Shown in pieces: positions 1 to 3,937 of a stretch of 5,004 nucleotides of DNA (its first letter is position 1; the number at the start of each line of letters is the position of its first letter). The stretch is from Deltaproteobacteria bacterium RIFOXYD12_FULL_50_9. GTDB lineage: Bacteria > Desulfobacterota > Desulfobulbia > Desulfobulbales > CALZHT01. Location of the stretch: NCBI GenBank assembly GCA_001799225.1, contig MGTA01000157.1:1-5004 (forward strand), read 5' to 3'. The notes below the pieces were generated by a model. The model worked only from the letters and a program-made list of their open reading frames with translations, searched no databases and had not been told where the DNA came from. The translations under genes were made by a program, and so were the position numbers.

Positions 1-939
1 CGGGGCGCTGAACAGGGGCTCCTGACCGCAGGAGACCGGCTCCGGCAGGCCGGACAAAAGACCAGGCTCGATGTTACAACCGCCTTCCATGATGTGATTC
101 TGGCCAAAGAGCTCCATAACCTTGCCGTCCGGAATCTCAGCCAGAAAAACCGCCGTCTTGATGAGGCGGAACGTAAATTAGCGGCCGGCATAGTGACGGA
201 CTACGATGTACTCGCGGCCCGGGTGGCAATGGAAAACAGTCGCCCGGAAACGATCCGCGCCGAAAACCAGATCCGCATAAACCAGGACAGGCTCCGCTTT
301 CTCCTATCACTTGATGAAGAGGTCGATGCCGCCGGCCAATTGCAGCCGCTGATCACCCCGACGCCCACCTTTGATGCGGCCCTGGCCCTGGCCGTAAACA
401 AGCGGCCCGAGCTTGCCGATCTTCGGCATCGGATCGGCATGTTTGAAGAGATCGCCACTATTGCCAAGTCCGGCTTGAAGCCCCGCCTGGATTTCAAGGC
501 CAGCGCCGGATGGCAGGATCTTGGTGAGGCAGATGGTACAGTCTGGAATGCCGGGTTGCTCTTTTCCTGGCCCCTGTTCGATGGCCGCCGCACGGACGGC
601 AAGGTAGCCCAGGCCGAAAGCGATGTCCGCGGCCTCCAGGCTGATGAGCGCAAACTGCTTGACGCCATTGCCCTGGAAACCCGCGAGGCGGTAAATGCGG
701 TAAGGGAGGCAGAAGAGATTCTCCAAGCGCTGGCCGGCACCGTAACCCAGGCCGAACGGCTGTTCAGTATGGCCGAGACCGGGTTTGCGCTGGGGGTCAA
801 AATCCGGCTTGAGGTGGAAGATGCAGAACTGAACCTGCTGCAGGCCAAAAGCAACCTGGCCAAGGCGCAGCGCGATTATCTGGTGGCCCGGACCAAACTG
901 GCCTGGGCCACCGGGACTCTTGAGGATGAGAAGAAATAA
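1..939 (+). CDS. TolC-family outer-membrane efflux protein, 5' end outside window
   Basis: The frame is open from the first base, giving 312 visible residues ending in TAA. A GTG at 94 is an internal valine, not a start, because channel-like sequence continues before it. TolC proteins form trimeric outer-membrane barrels with long periplasmic helices and serve as exit ducts for RND, ABC or MFS efflux pumps and type I secretion. The visible part has alternating amphipathic, Ala/Leu/Glu/Arg-rich helices typical of the OEP fold. A first repeat runs to about residue 100 and contains the helix-turn motif AAGIVTDYDVL (residues 61-71). A second repeat contains the beta-strand stretch near GLLFSWPLFDG and a final helix with LNLLQAKSNLAKAQ. 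Family members are usually 420-480 residues, so 100-170 N-terminal residues, including the signal peptide, lie upstream. Substrate cannot be told. No intact pump or adaptor gene follows, so any operon partners must be upstream. Confidence 0.9.
   Translation, partial: RGAEQGLLTAGDRLRQAGQKTRLDVTTAFHDVILAKELHNLAVRNLSQKNRRLDEAERKLAAGIVTDYDVLAARVAMENSRPETIRAENQIRINQDRLRFLLSLDEEVDAAGQLQPLITPTPTFDAALALAVNKRPELADLRHRIGMFEEIATIAKSGLKPRLDFKASAGWQDLGEADGTVWNAGLLFSWPLFDGRRTDGKVAQAESDVRGLQADERKLLDAIALETREAVNAVREAEEILQALAGTVTQAERLFSMAETGFALGVKIRLEVEDAELNLLQAKSNLAKAQRDYLVARTKLAWATGTLEDEKK
828..857 (+). repeat. 30-bp exact direct repeat, copy 1
   Basis: Identical base for base to 1573-1602. This copy lies inside the efflux gene and encodes LNLLQAKSNL in the final periplasmic helix. 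Similarity drops off sharply on both sides. Confidence 0.95.
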
Positions 940-1000
940 GGTTGTCGAGATGCCGGAAGGGCAGACCGCTCTAAAAAACGGCACACCCAGAACTCATTGA
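926..1000 (+). pseudogene. 24-codon ORF overlapping the tolC-like gene end, possible stump of a lost gene
   Basis: An ATG at 926 overlaps the last codons of the efflux gene in another frame and reads MRRNKVVEMPEGQTALKNGT followed by PRTH and a TGA at 998-1000. A weak purine stretch (GAGG, 922-925) lies directly upstream. Overlapping starts like this are normal for the adaptor or pump gene that follows a TolC gene in efflux operons, so this could be the first codons of a gene whose remainder was lost. There is no signal peptide or membrane segment in the 24 residues, and I recognise no family. A chance ORF is equally possible. Confidence 0.25.
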
Positions 1001-1074
1001 CGATATTTTCCCCTGTTGCGCACAAATATAGGATGTGATAGCATCATCCAGTTATATTAAGATATGGACTTGGA

Positions 1075-1102
1075 TTGATGCAGACTAAAATTTCCCAATA
1101 AT
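1075..1102 (+). promoter_or_regulatory. Candidate sigma70 promoter for the HicB-like gene
   Basis: TTGATG (1075-1080, 4 of 6 to TTGACA) is followed after 16 bases by AATAAT (1097-1102, 5 of 6 to TATAAT). Transcription would begin near 1109, giving a leader of about 25 bases before the ATG at 1134. The position is sensible, but the first base of the -10 is non-consensus, so support is modest. Confidence 0.35.
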
Positions 1103-1123
1103 TAGATCAAGGTTAAGTTAAAT

Positions 1124-1130
1124 AGGAGGT
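1124..1130 (+). promoter_or_regulatory. Strong Shine-Dalgarno of the HicB-like gene
   Basis: AGGAGGT lies three bases before the ATG at 1134. It is a near-perfect anti-16S match with rather tight spacing, and it fixes the start of this small gene. Confidence 0.75.
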
Positions 1131-1133
1131 AGT

Positions 1134-1325
1134 ATGCGTAGCCTTAAGTATGTTGTTTATAGCGAAGGGAAGTATTTTGTTTCACAATGCCTGAATGTGG
1201 ATGTCTCAAGTTTTGGGAAAACCATTGATGAAGCAGTCGCTAATCTCAAGGATGCCGTTGAACTTTATCTGAAAGATGATCCCGCCTGCTCTTTCTATCA
1301 CACCTTTCCGCAACTTACAAAATAA
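1134..1325 (+). CDS. Small HicB-like (UPF0150-type) protein, possible orphan antitoxin
   Basis: This 63-residue protein consists of just the HicB N-terminal fold. It opens with the strand YVVYSEGKYFVSQC, followed by NVDVSSFGKTIDEAVANL and the helix KDAVELYLKDD. The aromatic/acidic first strand, the S-x-G-K-T turn and the EA-xx-NL-xx-A-x-ELYL helix are hallmarks of HicB-like proteins. Family members bind and neutralise HicA, a small double-stranded-RNA-binding mRNA interferase, and longer versions add a C-terminal DNA-binding domain. Here none is present, so autorepression through its own domain is unlikely. No HicA-like ORF lies in the 130 bases before or the 480 bases after, so the protein appears to be solo. 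The start is secure because of AGGAGGT just upstream. A terminator-like hairpin follows, suggesting a single-gene transcript. It could act on a HicA elsewhere or be a leftover antitoxin. Confidence 0.8.
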   Translation: MRSLKYVVYSEGKYFVSQCLNVDVSSFGKTIDEAVANLKDAVELYLKDDPACSFYHTFPQLTK

Positions 1326-1363
1326 TTGACTTCTCCCTGAACGGAAGAGTACATGGTATGTGG

Positions 1364-1407
1364 AGGCTTTGGAGCGCTTCGGCGCTGCATTGCCTTTTTT
1401 TCTTTTT
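1364..1407 (+). terminator. Probable intrinsic terminator of the HicB-like gene
   Basis: A perfect stem AGCGC-TTCG-GCGCT (1373-1377, loop 1378-1381, 1382-1386) has a UUCG tetraloop. It sits inside a lower stem AGGC (1364-1367) with GCCT (1392-1395), separated by a mostly mismatched internal loop. The T-rich tract TTTTTTTCTTTTT (1395-1407) follows directly. It lies about 40 bases after the stop at 1325. The interrupted stem lowers certainty. Confidence 0.55.
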
Positions 1408-1540
1408 AGGCCTTTCTCGCGGACTGCTGTCCCCCTCGCAGGTCATGAATTATCCCGAAGCTCCAAATATTCTCCGTCCAGCTACCCTCTGTGGTGTACG
1501 GTGTCTGAGCCTCGAAATTGCCCTCGCAAATACTTTCAAT
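1408..1540. other. Unassigned stretch between the HicB terminator and the TolC-like remnant
   Basis: No gene with a credible ribosome binding site or recognisable product was found here. Two plus-strand frames stay open across parts of it but give Ser/Pro/Cys-rich, low-coherence translations with no family resemblance. It is probably decayed sequence or part of an unrecognised dispersed repeat. Confidence 0.4.
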
Positions 1541-1657
1541 TCTTCCCGGGCCGGCTGTGTCAGAGTTGACGTACTGAACCTGCTGCAGGCCAAAAGCAAC
1601 CTCGCAATAGGTTGCCCAAGCCTTTATGATTGCAGAAAGATTTCAGAAAATCAGTAA
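1541..1657 (+). pseudogene. Decayed TolC-like fragment containing a 30-bp copy of the upstream gene
   Basis: In the frame ending at TAA 1655-1657, the translation reads AGCVRVDVLNLLQAKSNLA. It resembles the second-repeat motif of TolC proteins (Y-x-A-G-x-x-x-x-x-D-V-L followed by L-x-x-A-x-x-x-L). Bases 1573-1602 are identical to 828-857 in the upstream efflux gene. Before the match the sequence diverges, and after it the frame runs into unrelated residues and stops. I read this as a remnant of a second channel gene or of a partial duplication. It has no start signal of its own and is not expected to be functional. The family assignment outside the identical 30 bases rests on a short motif. 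Confidence 0.45.
1573..1602 (+). repeat. 30-bp exact direct repeat, copy 2
   Basis: Second copy of the 828-857 segment, 745 bases downstream and in the same orientation, within a non-functional region. The same peptide is encoded in its open frame. Confidence 0.95.
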
Positions 1658-1664
1658 GGTAGTC

Positions 1665-1692
1665 TTGTTAAAATTCCAGAACAATATACAAT
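1665..1692 (+). promoter_or_regulatory. Candidate sigma70 promoter for the response regulator gene
   Basis: TTGTTA (1665-1670, 4 of 6 to consensus) is followed after 16 bases by TACAAT (1687-1692, 5 of 6). It sits in AT-rich DNA. Transcription from about 1699 would leave a leader of roughly 115 bases before the ATG at 1814, and that leader contains two inverted repeats. Confidence 0.45.
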
Positions 1693-1716
1693 AGATACAT
1701 AATAAGCGATAAACAT

Positions 1717-1792
1717 CTTGTCTCAAAATAAGAGGGCAGGACTATCGACAAGGGGGAAAATAGTTATCTTATCTTAAGCTTGGCTGATAAGA
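1717..1792 (+). promoter_or_regulatory. Structured leader with two inverted repeats before the response regulator
   Basis: CTTGTC (1717-1722) pairs with GACAAG (1747-1752) across a 24-base loop. TCTTATC (1767-1773) pairs with GATAAGA (1786-1792) across a 12-base loop. The second ends nine bases before the Shine-Dalgarno. They could be operators or RNA hairpins. I do not recognise a known riboswitch; the conserved core of c-di-GMP (GEMM) riboswitches is not apparent. Confidence 0.4.
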
Positions 1793-1800
1793 AGAAACGA

Positions 1801-1806
1801 AAGGTG
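1801..1806 (+). promoter_or_regulatory. Shine-Dalgarno of the response regulator
   Basis: AAGGTG lies seven bases before the ATG at 1814, standard spacing, and supports that start. Confidence 0.7.
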
Positions 1807-1813
1807 ATAAAAA

Positions 1814-2629
1814 ATGCAAAACGCAACCATTCTTATTGTCGACGATAGTCCGACCATCCAGAGGCTTGTTTCCAAAACCCTAGAAGAAAAAATGGGCGTC
1901 AAACATATCATGACAGCCAATAATGGCATAGAAGCCATGGCTATTCTCCGGAAAGAGAAAATTGATATTATAATTTCTGATTGGAACATGCCTGAAATGG
2001 ATGGGGAAGAGTTTCTCTACCAGGTAAAACATGATCCAGCCTTGAAAAATCTGCCTTTCATCATGATGACCACCCACTCAGAGCGCGATTACATTGTTAC
2101 CGCAATTCAGCTTGGCGCCACGAATTATCTGGTCAAGCCTTTCACGCCGGAAGAGCTGGCGGGTAAAATGCATCTGGTGTGGGGCATCTTAACCAAAAGA
2201 AACAAACCAAGCCAGACAGCTCTCCCTCCCCATACCGCCAAATTGCGAATCGATAATAAAAACCTGGAAGGACAAATTATCGACATCAGCCAGACCGGCG
2301 CCAAGGTAAGCCTGCAAAACGAGGCGGTCCTTGGGTTATATAAAACCTGTCAGATGACCATATCCCTGATCGATCCTCAAAAGACCGAAGCCGACACAGT
2401 CCTGATTGCCAACCTGAACAGTACAATTGTTCGCCTCGAAGCTCAGGACAGTTTTCATCCCTCCTCCACGGCCTGTTATATGGGGCTTTACTTCAATCCC
2501 ACCAAAATTGACAAAGAACTTTCAACAAAACTGAATAACGTATTAAAATGGCTGAGCAAAAAGGCACCTGACGTCATTGATGACACCAGGTCTGAGAAGG
2601 CGGCGTTCCAGTCGGGCAGCCACCATTAG
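1814..2629 (+). CDS. Response regulator: CheY-like receiver fused to a PilZ-like domain
   Basis: The protein has 271 residues. Residues 5-125 form a receiver with every catalytic position present: acidic pair D10/D11, phospho-acceptor D56 in SDWNMPEMDG, switch T86, and K108 in LVKPF. A short linker leads to residues about 140-255, which look like a PilZ beta-barrel: DISQTGAKV (157-165) matches the D/N-x-S-x-x-G motif, and YMGLYFNP resembles the closing strand followed by the usual C-terminal helix. PilZ domains normally bind cyclic di-GMP using this motif plus an upstream RxxxR. No RxxxR is visible before the motif, so binding may be weak, altered or lost. The last 20 residues are polar and probably disordered. 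It is likely a cytoplasmic two-component output protein linking phosphorylation to motility or surface behaviour. No partner kinase is in the window. A strong ribosome binding site supports the start; the gene appears monocistronic. Confidence 0.88.
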   Translation: MQNATILIVDDSPTIQRLVSKTLEEKMGVKHIMTANNGIEAMAILRKEKIDIIISDWNMPEMDGEEFLYQVKHDPALKNLPFIMMTTHSERDYIVTAIQLGATNYLVKPFTPEELAGKMHLVWGILTKRNKPSQTALPPHTAKLRIDNKNLEGQIIDISQTGAKVSLQNEAVLGLYKTCQMTISLIDPQKTEADTVLIANLNSTIVRLEAQDSFHPSSTACYMGLYFNPTKIDKELSTKLNNVLKWLSKKAPDVIDDTRSEKAAFQSGSHH

Positions 2630-2694
2630 TCCCGCTTTCTACGGCGTTTTTCTTGATTGAAGAAGTTTTTCCTGCAGCTGGTGCTTGATTTCAT

Positions 2695-2730
2695 TGGTGG
2701 AGCTGATCTCCACCACATTGCGCCTGCAAT
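2695..2730. repeat. Two adjacent perfect hairpins
   Basis: TGGTGGAG (2695-2702) pairs with CTCCACCA (2708-2715) around a 5-base loop, an 8-bp perfect stem. One base later ATTGC (2717-2721) pairs with GCAAT (2726-2730) around GCCT. Both lie inside the broken minus-strand frame. Neither has a T tract, so they are not terminators. Confidence 0.8.
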
Positions 2731-2768
2731 CCCTTACAGGACAACGATCTTCAATTGCTACGCTCTGT

Positions 2769-2797
2769 AAATACCGTCAAAAATACCGTCAATACCG
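2769..2797. repeat. 12-bp tandem repeat, two exact units plus a partial third
   Basis: AAATACCGTCAA occurs at 2769-2780 and again directly at 2781-2792, and AATACCG recurs at 2791-2797. On the minus strand each full unit brings a TGA into the frame of the downstream coding-like stretch. Confidence 0.92.
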
Positions 2798-2827
2798 CTT
2801 TGCTGCCCCTATTTTTCCGCTTTGCTG
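2795..2827. repeat. 11-bp direct repeat pair
   Basis: CCGCTTTGCTG occurs at 2795-2805 and 2817-2827, separated by 11 bases, immediately beside the 12-bp tandem repeats. Together they form a short repeat cluster consistent with slippage. Confidence 0.85.
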
Positions 2828-2836
2828 TTTTTGAAT

Positions 2837-2860
2837 TCCGGGCAGAATACCATACCCGGA
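2837..2860. repeat. Inverted repeat TCCGGG / CCCGGA
   Basis: TCCGGG (2837-2842) pairs with CCCGGA (2855-2860) around 12 bases, with two more A-T pairs beyond a single mismatch. It lies in the first half of the broken minus-strand frame. No T tract follows. Confidence 0.6.
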
Positions 2861-2956
2861 TTTAAACTGTCTTGTAATTTTCCGCTGGCATCCACCAAAG
2901 TCCTTTGATATATTTTGGTTTGAAACTCTGATTCGTGCATCAAACCGTTGTGCTCA

Positions 2957-2981
2957 TAACACGAAGACGCTTCGGGCGTTA
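2957..2981. repeat. Compact interrupted palindrome TAAC...CGAAG-ACG-CTTCG...GTTA
   Basis: CGAAG (2962-2966) pairs with CTTCG (2970-2974) around a 3-base loop. TAAC (2957-2960) and GTTA (2978-2981) form an outer stem, with one base against three left unpaired. The outer ends TCATAAC and GTTAGGA resemble the AAC/GTT ends of integron attC sites, but the whole is about 31 bp, far shorter than known attC sites. Its role is unknown. Confidence 0.6.
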
Positions 2982-3016
2982 GGAGGAGGGCGGATCAGGG
3001 TTTCGTTTTTCGAGTT

Positions 3017-3114
3017 AACGGCGGCATGAAAGATGGAAAGTCGCTCTGGCCATCTGGACTTGAGGCATTGTCTCCAGCCCCATGAGGGAAGTGAGCGCCC
3101 CCCATGCCACCGTT
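3017..3114 (-). other. Nested inverted repeats just after the second Mor-like gene, possible structured RNA
   Basis: AACGGCGGCATG (3017-3028) and CATGCCACCGTT (3103-3114) are a 12-bp inverted repeat with one difference. Read as minus-strand RNA the difference is a U-G wobble, so all 12 positions pair; in plus-strand RNA it would be a C-A mismatch. Inside, CGCTC (3042-3046) pairs with GAGCG (3093-3097), and CTGGA (3054-3058) with TCCAG (3073-3077), all properly nested. The structure begins two bases beyond the stop codon of the Mor-like gene. It could be a 3'-UTR structure, a small RNA, or a recombination-site relic. I recognise no known RNA family and see no T tract after it. Confidence 0.4.
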
Positions 3115-3116
3115 TT

Positions 3117-3416
3117 TCAATTGCTAGAAGTTTTGGAGCGCTCCCGCCTTATGAGGTCATAGACCCATACCGAGGTGACATTGTACTTTCGGGCAAGTTC
3201 CACGATTGAGCCCTGATAGTTTTTCAACTCCTCAAGGATCTTCCGATTCCGCACGCGTGAAAGTGCGCCATAGTGGCCGTCAAGCTTCGGCAGATAGATT
3301 TGCTCCCCGCCGAACTCCCGACCAAGCTTCAAGGCAGCCTCCAGCCCGATAACCTTGGCGACCTCCTGATATCGTGGATGAAGATCCTCCCAAATGATCT
3401 CGTTGAGATCAATCAT
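3117..3416 (-). CDS. Mor-family transcription activator-like protein (downstream copy)
   Basis: The protein has 99 residues. Its N-terminal half holds the Mor dimerisation region: HPRYQEVAKVIGLEAALKLG, then EFGGEQIYLPKLD (about 34-46), including the conserved G-G-x-x-I-Y-x-P-K signature. Residues about 60-92 form a helix-turn-helix (ELARKYNVTSVWVYDLIRRE). Mor and C of phage Mu are homodimeric activators of middle and late promoters; many bacterial chromosomes carry standalone relatives whose targets are unknown. Its ATG shares ATGA with the stop of the upstream paralogue, and AAGGTG lies five bases before the start, so the pair is probably translationally coupled. The length is near the family norm and the gene looks intact. 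A GGAGCGCTCC palindrome falls in its 3' end. No phage structural or transposase genes are in the window. Confidence 0.8.
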   Translation of the reverse strand: MIDLNEIIWEDLHPRYQEVAKVIGLEAALKLGREFGGEQIYLPKLDGHYGALSRVRNRKILEELKNYQGSIVELARKYNVTSVWVYDLIRRERSKTSSN

Positions 3417-3625
3417 TTCTGCACCTTCTTGACGATCAGGAAGAGTGCTCTTTGCGTAAGCCCATATTTCCTGGCAAGCTTTGTGGTTGTGATTTCTTTC
3501 TTGTGGTATTCCGCGACTATTTCCCGATTTCGCGCCTTAATCAAAGCGCCTGTGCCGCGATCCAGCTTGGGGAAGTATATATTTTCCCCGCCTAGCTCCA
3601 TGCCCACCTTAACCGTTGCCTCCAT
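3413..3625 (-). CDS. Mor-family regulator-like protein, probably N-terminally truncated (upstream copy)
   Basis: From ATG 3625 the product has 70 residues: ELGGENIYFPKLD (about 10-22) matches the Mor G-G-x-x-I-Y-x-P-K signature, and TKLARKYGLTQRALFLIV is the helix-turn-helix. By eye it shares about 34 identities over some 70 aligned positions with its downstream neighbour. In the same frame the homology continues before the ATG (FNPIYQQLSRVIG, against LHPRYQEVAKVIG in the neighbour) back to 3664, where a TAA stops the frame. That segment has no standard start codon, so the natural start appears lost. ATG 3625 lacks a good ribosome binding site; an ATG at 3601-3603 has AAGGTG close upstream. 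The protein may therefore be a shortened or dead copy that still couples translation to the downstream gene through the ATGA overlap. Confidence 0.65.
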   Translation of the reverse strand: MEATVKVGMELGGENIYFPKLDRGTGALIKARNREIVAEYHKKEITTTKLARKYGLTQRALFLIVKKVQK

Positions 3626-3685
3626 TCCGATTACACGGGAGAGTTGCTGGTAAATTGGGTTGAATTACACAGACCACGAAAATAC

Positions 3686-3721
3686 AAAGAAAAAGGGGCT
3701 ATCCATGTGTTGGCTAACCCC
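3686..3721 (-). terminator. Intrinsic terminator of tRNA-Leu
   Basis: On the minus strand GGGGTTA (3721-3715) pairs with TAGCCCC (3701-3695), seven pairs with one G-U, plus two inner C-G pairs beyond a mismatch. TTTTTCTTTG (3694-3685) follows at once. It begins ten bases beyond the encoded CCA of the tRNA. It should insulate the Mor-like genes from tRNA transcription. Confidence 0.8.
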
Positions 3722-3731
3722 TTGATTTTAC

Positions 3732-3819
3732 TGGTGCCCGGGACGAGAATCGAACTCGTACAGCTACAAGAGCCGAGGGATTTTAAGTCCCTTGCGTCTA
3801 CCAGTTCCGCCACCCAGGC
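3732..3819 (-). tRNA. tRNA-Leu (anticodon UAA), CCA encoded
   Basis: The minus strand folds as a complete class II tRNA. The acceptor stem GCCTGGG pairs with CCCGGGC (one G-U), the D arm contains CTGGTAGA, and the anticodon loop CTTAAAA (3787-3781) places TAA at 34-36. A long variable arm typical of leucine tRNAs follows, then the T arm ACGAG-TTCGATT-CTCGT. The discriminator is A (3735) and CCA is encoded at 3734-3732. It reads the leucine codons UUA and UUG. An intrinsic terminator lies directly downstream and a perfect inverted repeat lies 20 bases upstream. The 3' ends of such tRNA genes are common integration sites, relevant to the decayed accessory DNA beyond it. Confidence 0.96.
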
Positions 3820-3838
3820 ATGTATGAAAAGAATATCG

Positions 3839-3872
3839 GTTCAGCATATTCGCTGTTGCTAATATGCTGAAC
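3839..3872. repeat. Perfect 12-bp inverted repeat between the AmrS gene and tRNA-Leu
   Basis: GTTCAGCATATT (3839-3850) and AATATGCTGAAC (3861-3872) are exact complements around a 10-base loop. It sits 20 bases upstream of tRNA-Leu and 65 bases beyond the stop of the radical SAM gene. On the minus strand it is followed by a T-rich but broken tract (CGATATTCTTTTC). It may end the upstream transcript, act as an operator, or form a hairpin in a pre-tRNA leader. The sequence alone does not decide. Confidence 0.88.
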
Positions 3873-3891
3873 ATGCGCAGTTACGAAAATC

Positions 3892-3920
3892 TTAATAGCA
3901 TACCGGTTGTGAAAAAGCAA
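3892..3920 (-). promoter_or_regulatory. Weak candidate promoter for tRNA-Leu
   Basis: On the minus strand TTGCTT (3920-3915) and TATTAA (3897-3892) are 17 bases apart, matching consensus at 3 and 4 of 6 positions. A transcript starting near 3885 would carry the 12-bp inverted repeat in its leader. An alternative -10, TATTCT, lies only ten bases before the tRNA but lacks a recognisable -35. Confidence 0.25.
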
Positions 3921-3937
3921 GTTCCGGATGCCGACAA

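Larger units (their letters stand above)
2639..2940 (-). pseudogene. Broken small reading frame, family unknown, interrupted at tandem repeats
   Basis: From ATG 2940 the minus strand reads 43 coherent residues (MHESEFQTKIYQRTLVDASG, then a stretch including LNPGMVFCPEF) to a TAG at 2811-2809. A second coherent stretch in another frame follows from about 2776: YLQSVAIEDRCPVRDCRRNV, then VEISSTNEIKHQLQEKLLQS, RKTP and TAG at 2641-2639. Between them lie 12-bp tandem repeats that put TGA codons in the frame of the second part. Both halves have protein-like composition and together would make about 100 residues, so I read this as one gene broken by repeat expansion and a frameshift. The second half resembles the linker between a PAS-type sensor and a histidine kinase (VVEIS, then a charged helix), but too weakly to name it. 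It converges on the response regulator gene, leaving nine bases between stops. No good ribosome binding site precedes ATG 2940. Confidence 0.35.

Noticed and set aside
201..984. Two long minus-strand open frames opposite the efflux gene
   Set aside because: They are antisense shadows of a GC-rich coding region; the plus-strand frame has clear TolC-family helices.
1358..1400. Possible HicA remnant (EALERFG-like peptide) after the HicB-like gene
   Set aside because: Resemblance is a handful of residues, no HicA glycine-serine-histidine motif follows, and the bases are better explained as a terminator hairpin.
1358..1657. 99- and 69-codon plus-strand ORFs after the HicB-like gene
   Set aside because: They begin inside the terminator hairpin, lack ribosome binding sites, and their first two thirds have no protein-like coherence. 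Only the end with the TolC-like motif is kept, as a pseudogene.
2650..2670. TTCTT-loop-AAGAA hairpin with a T5 tract as terminator of the response regulator gene
   Set aside because: The stem is five A/T-rich pairs, too weak, and it lies in the end of the convergent minus-strand frame where the bases encode a Lys/Leu/Gln-rich tail.
2769..2827. CRISPR array
   Set aside because: Repeat units of 11-12 bp are directly adjacent or nearly so, without spacers of regular length.
2981..2990. AGGAGGAGGG as a plus-strand ribosome binding site
   Set aside because: No ATG, GTG or TTG lies at a suitable distance downstream; it flanks a palindrome and is probably coincidental.
3273..3653. 126-codon plus-strand ORF
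   Set aside because: It is antisense to the two Mor-like genes, which have recognisable signatures and coupled translation.
3644..3862. ORFs on both strands across the tRNA-Leu region
   Set aside because: They translate a tRNA gene and its terminator.
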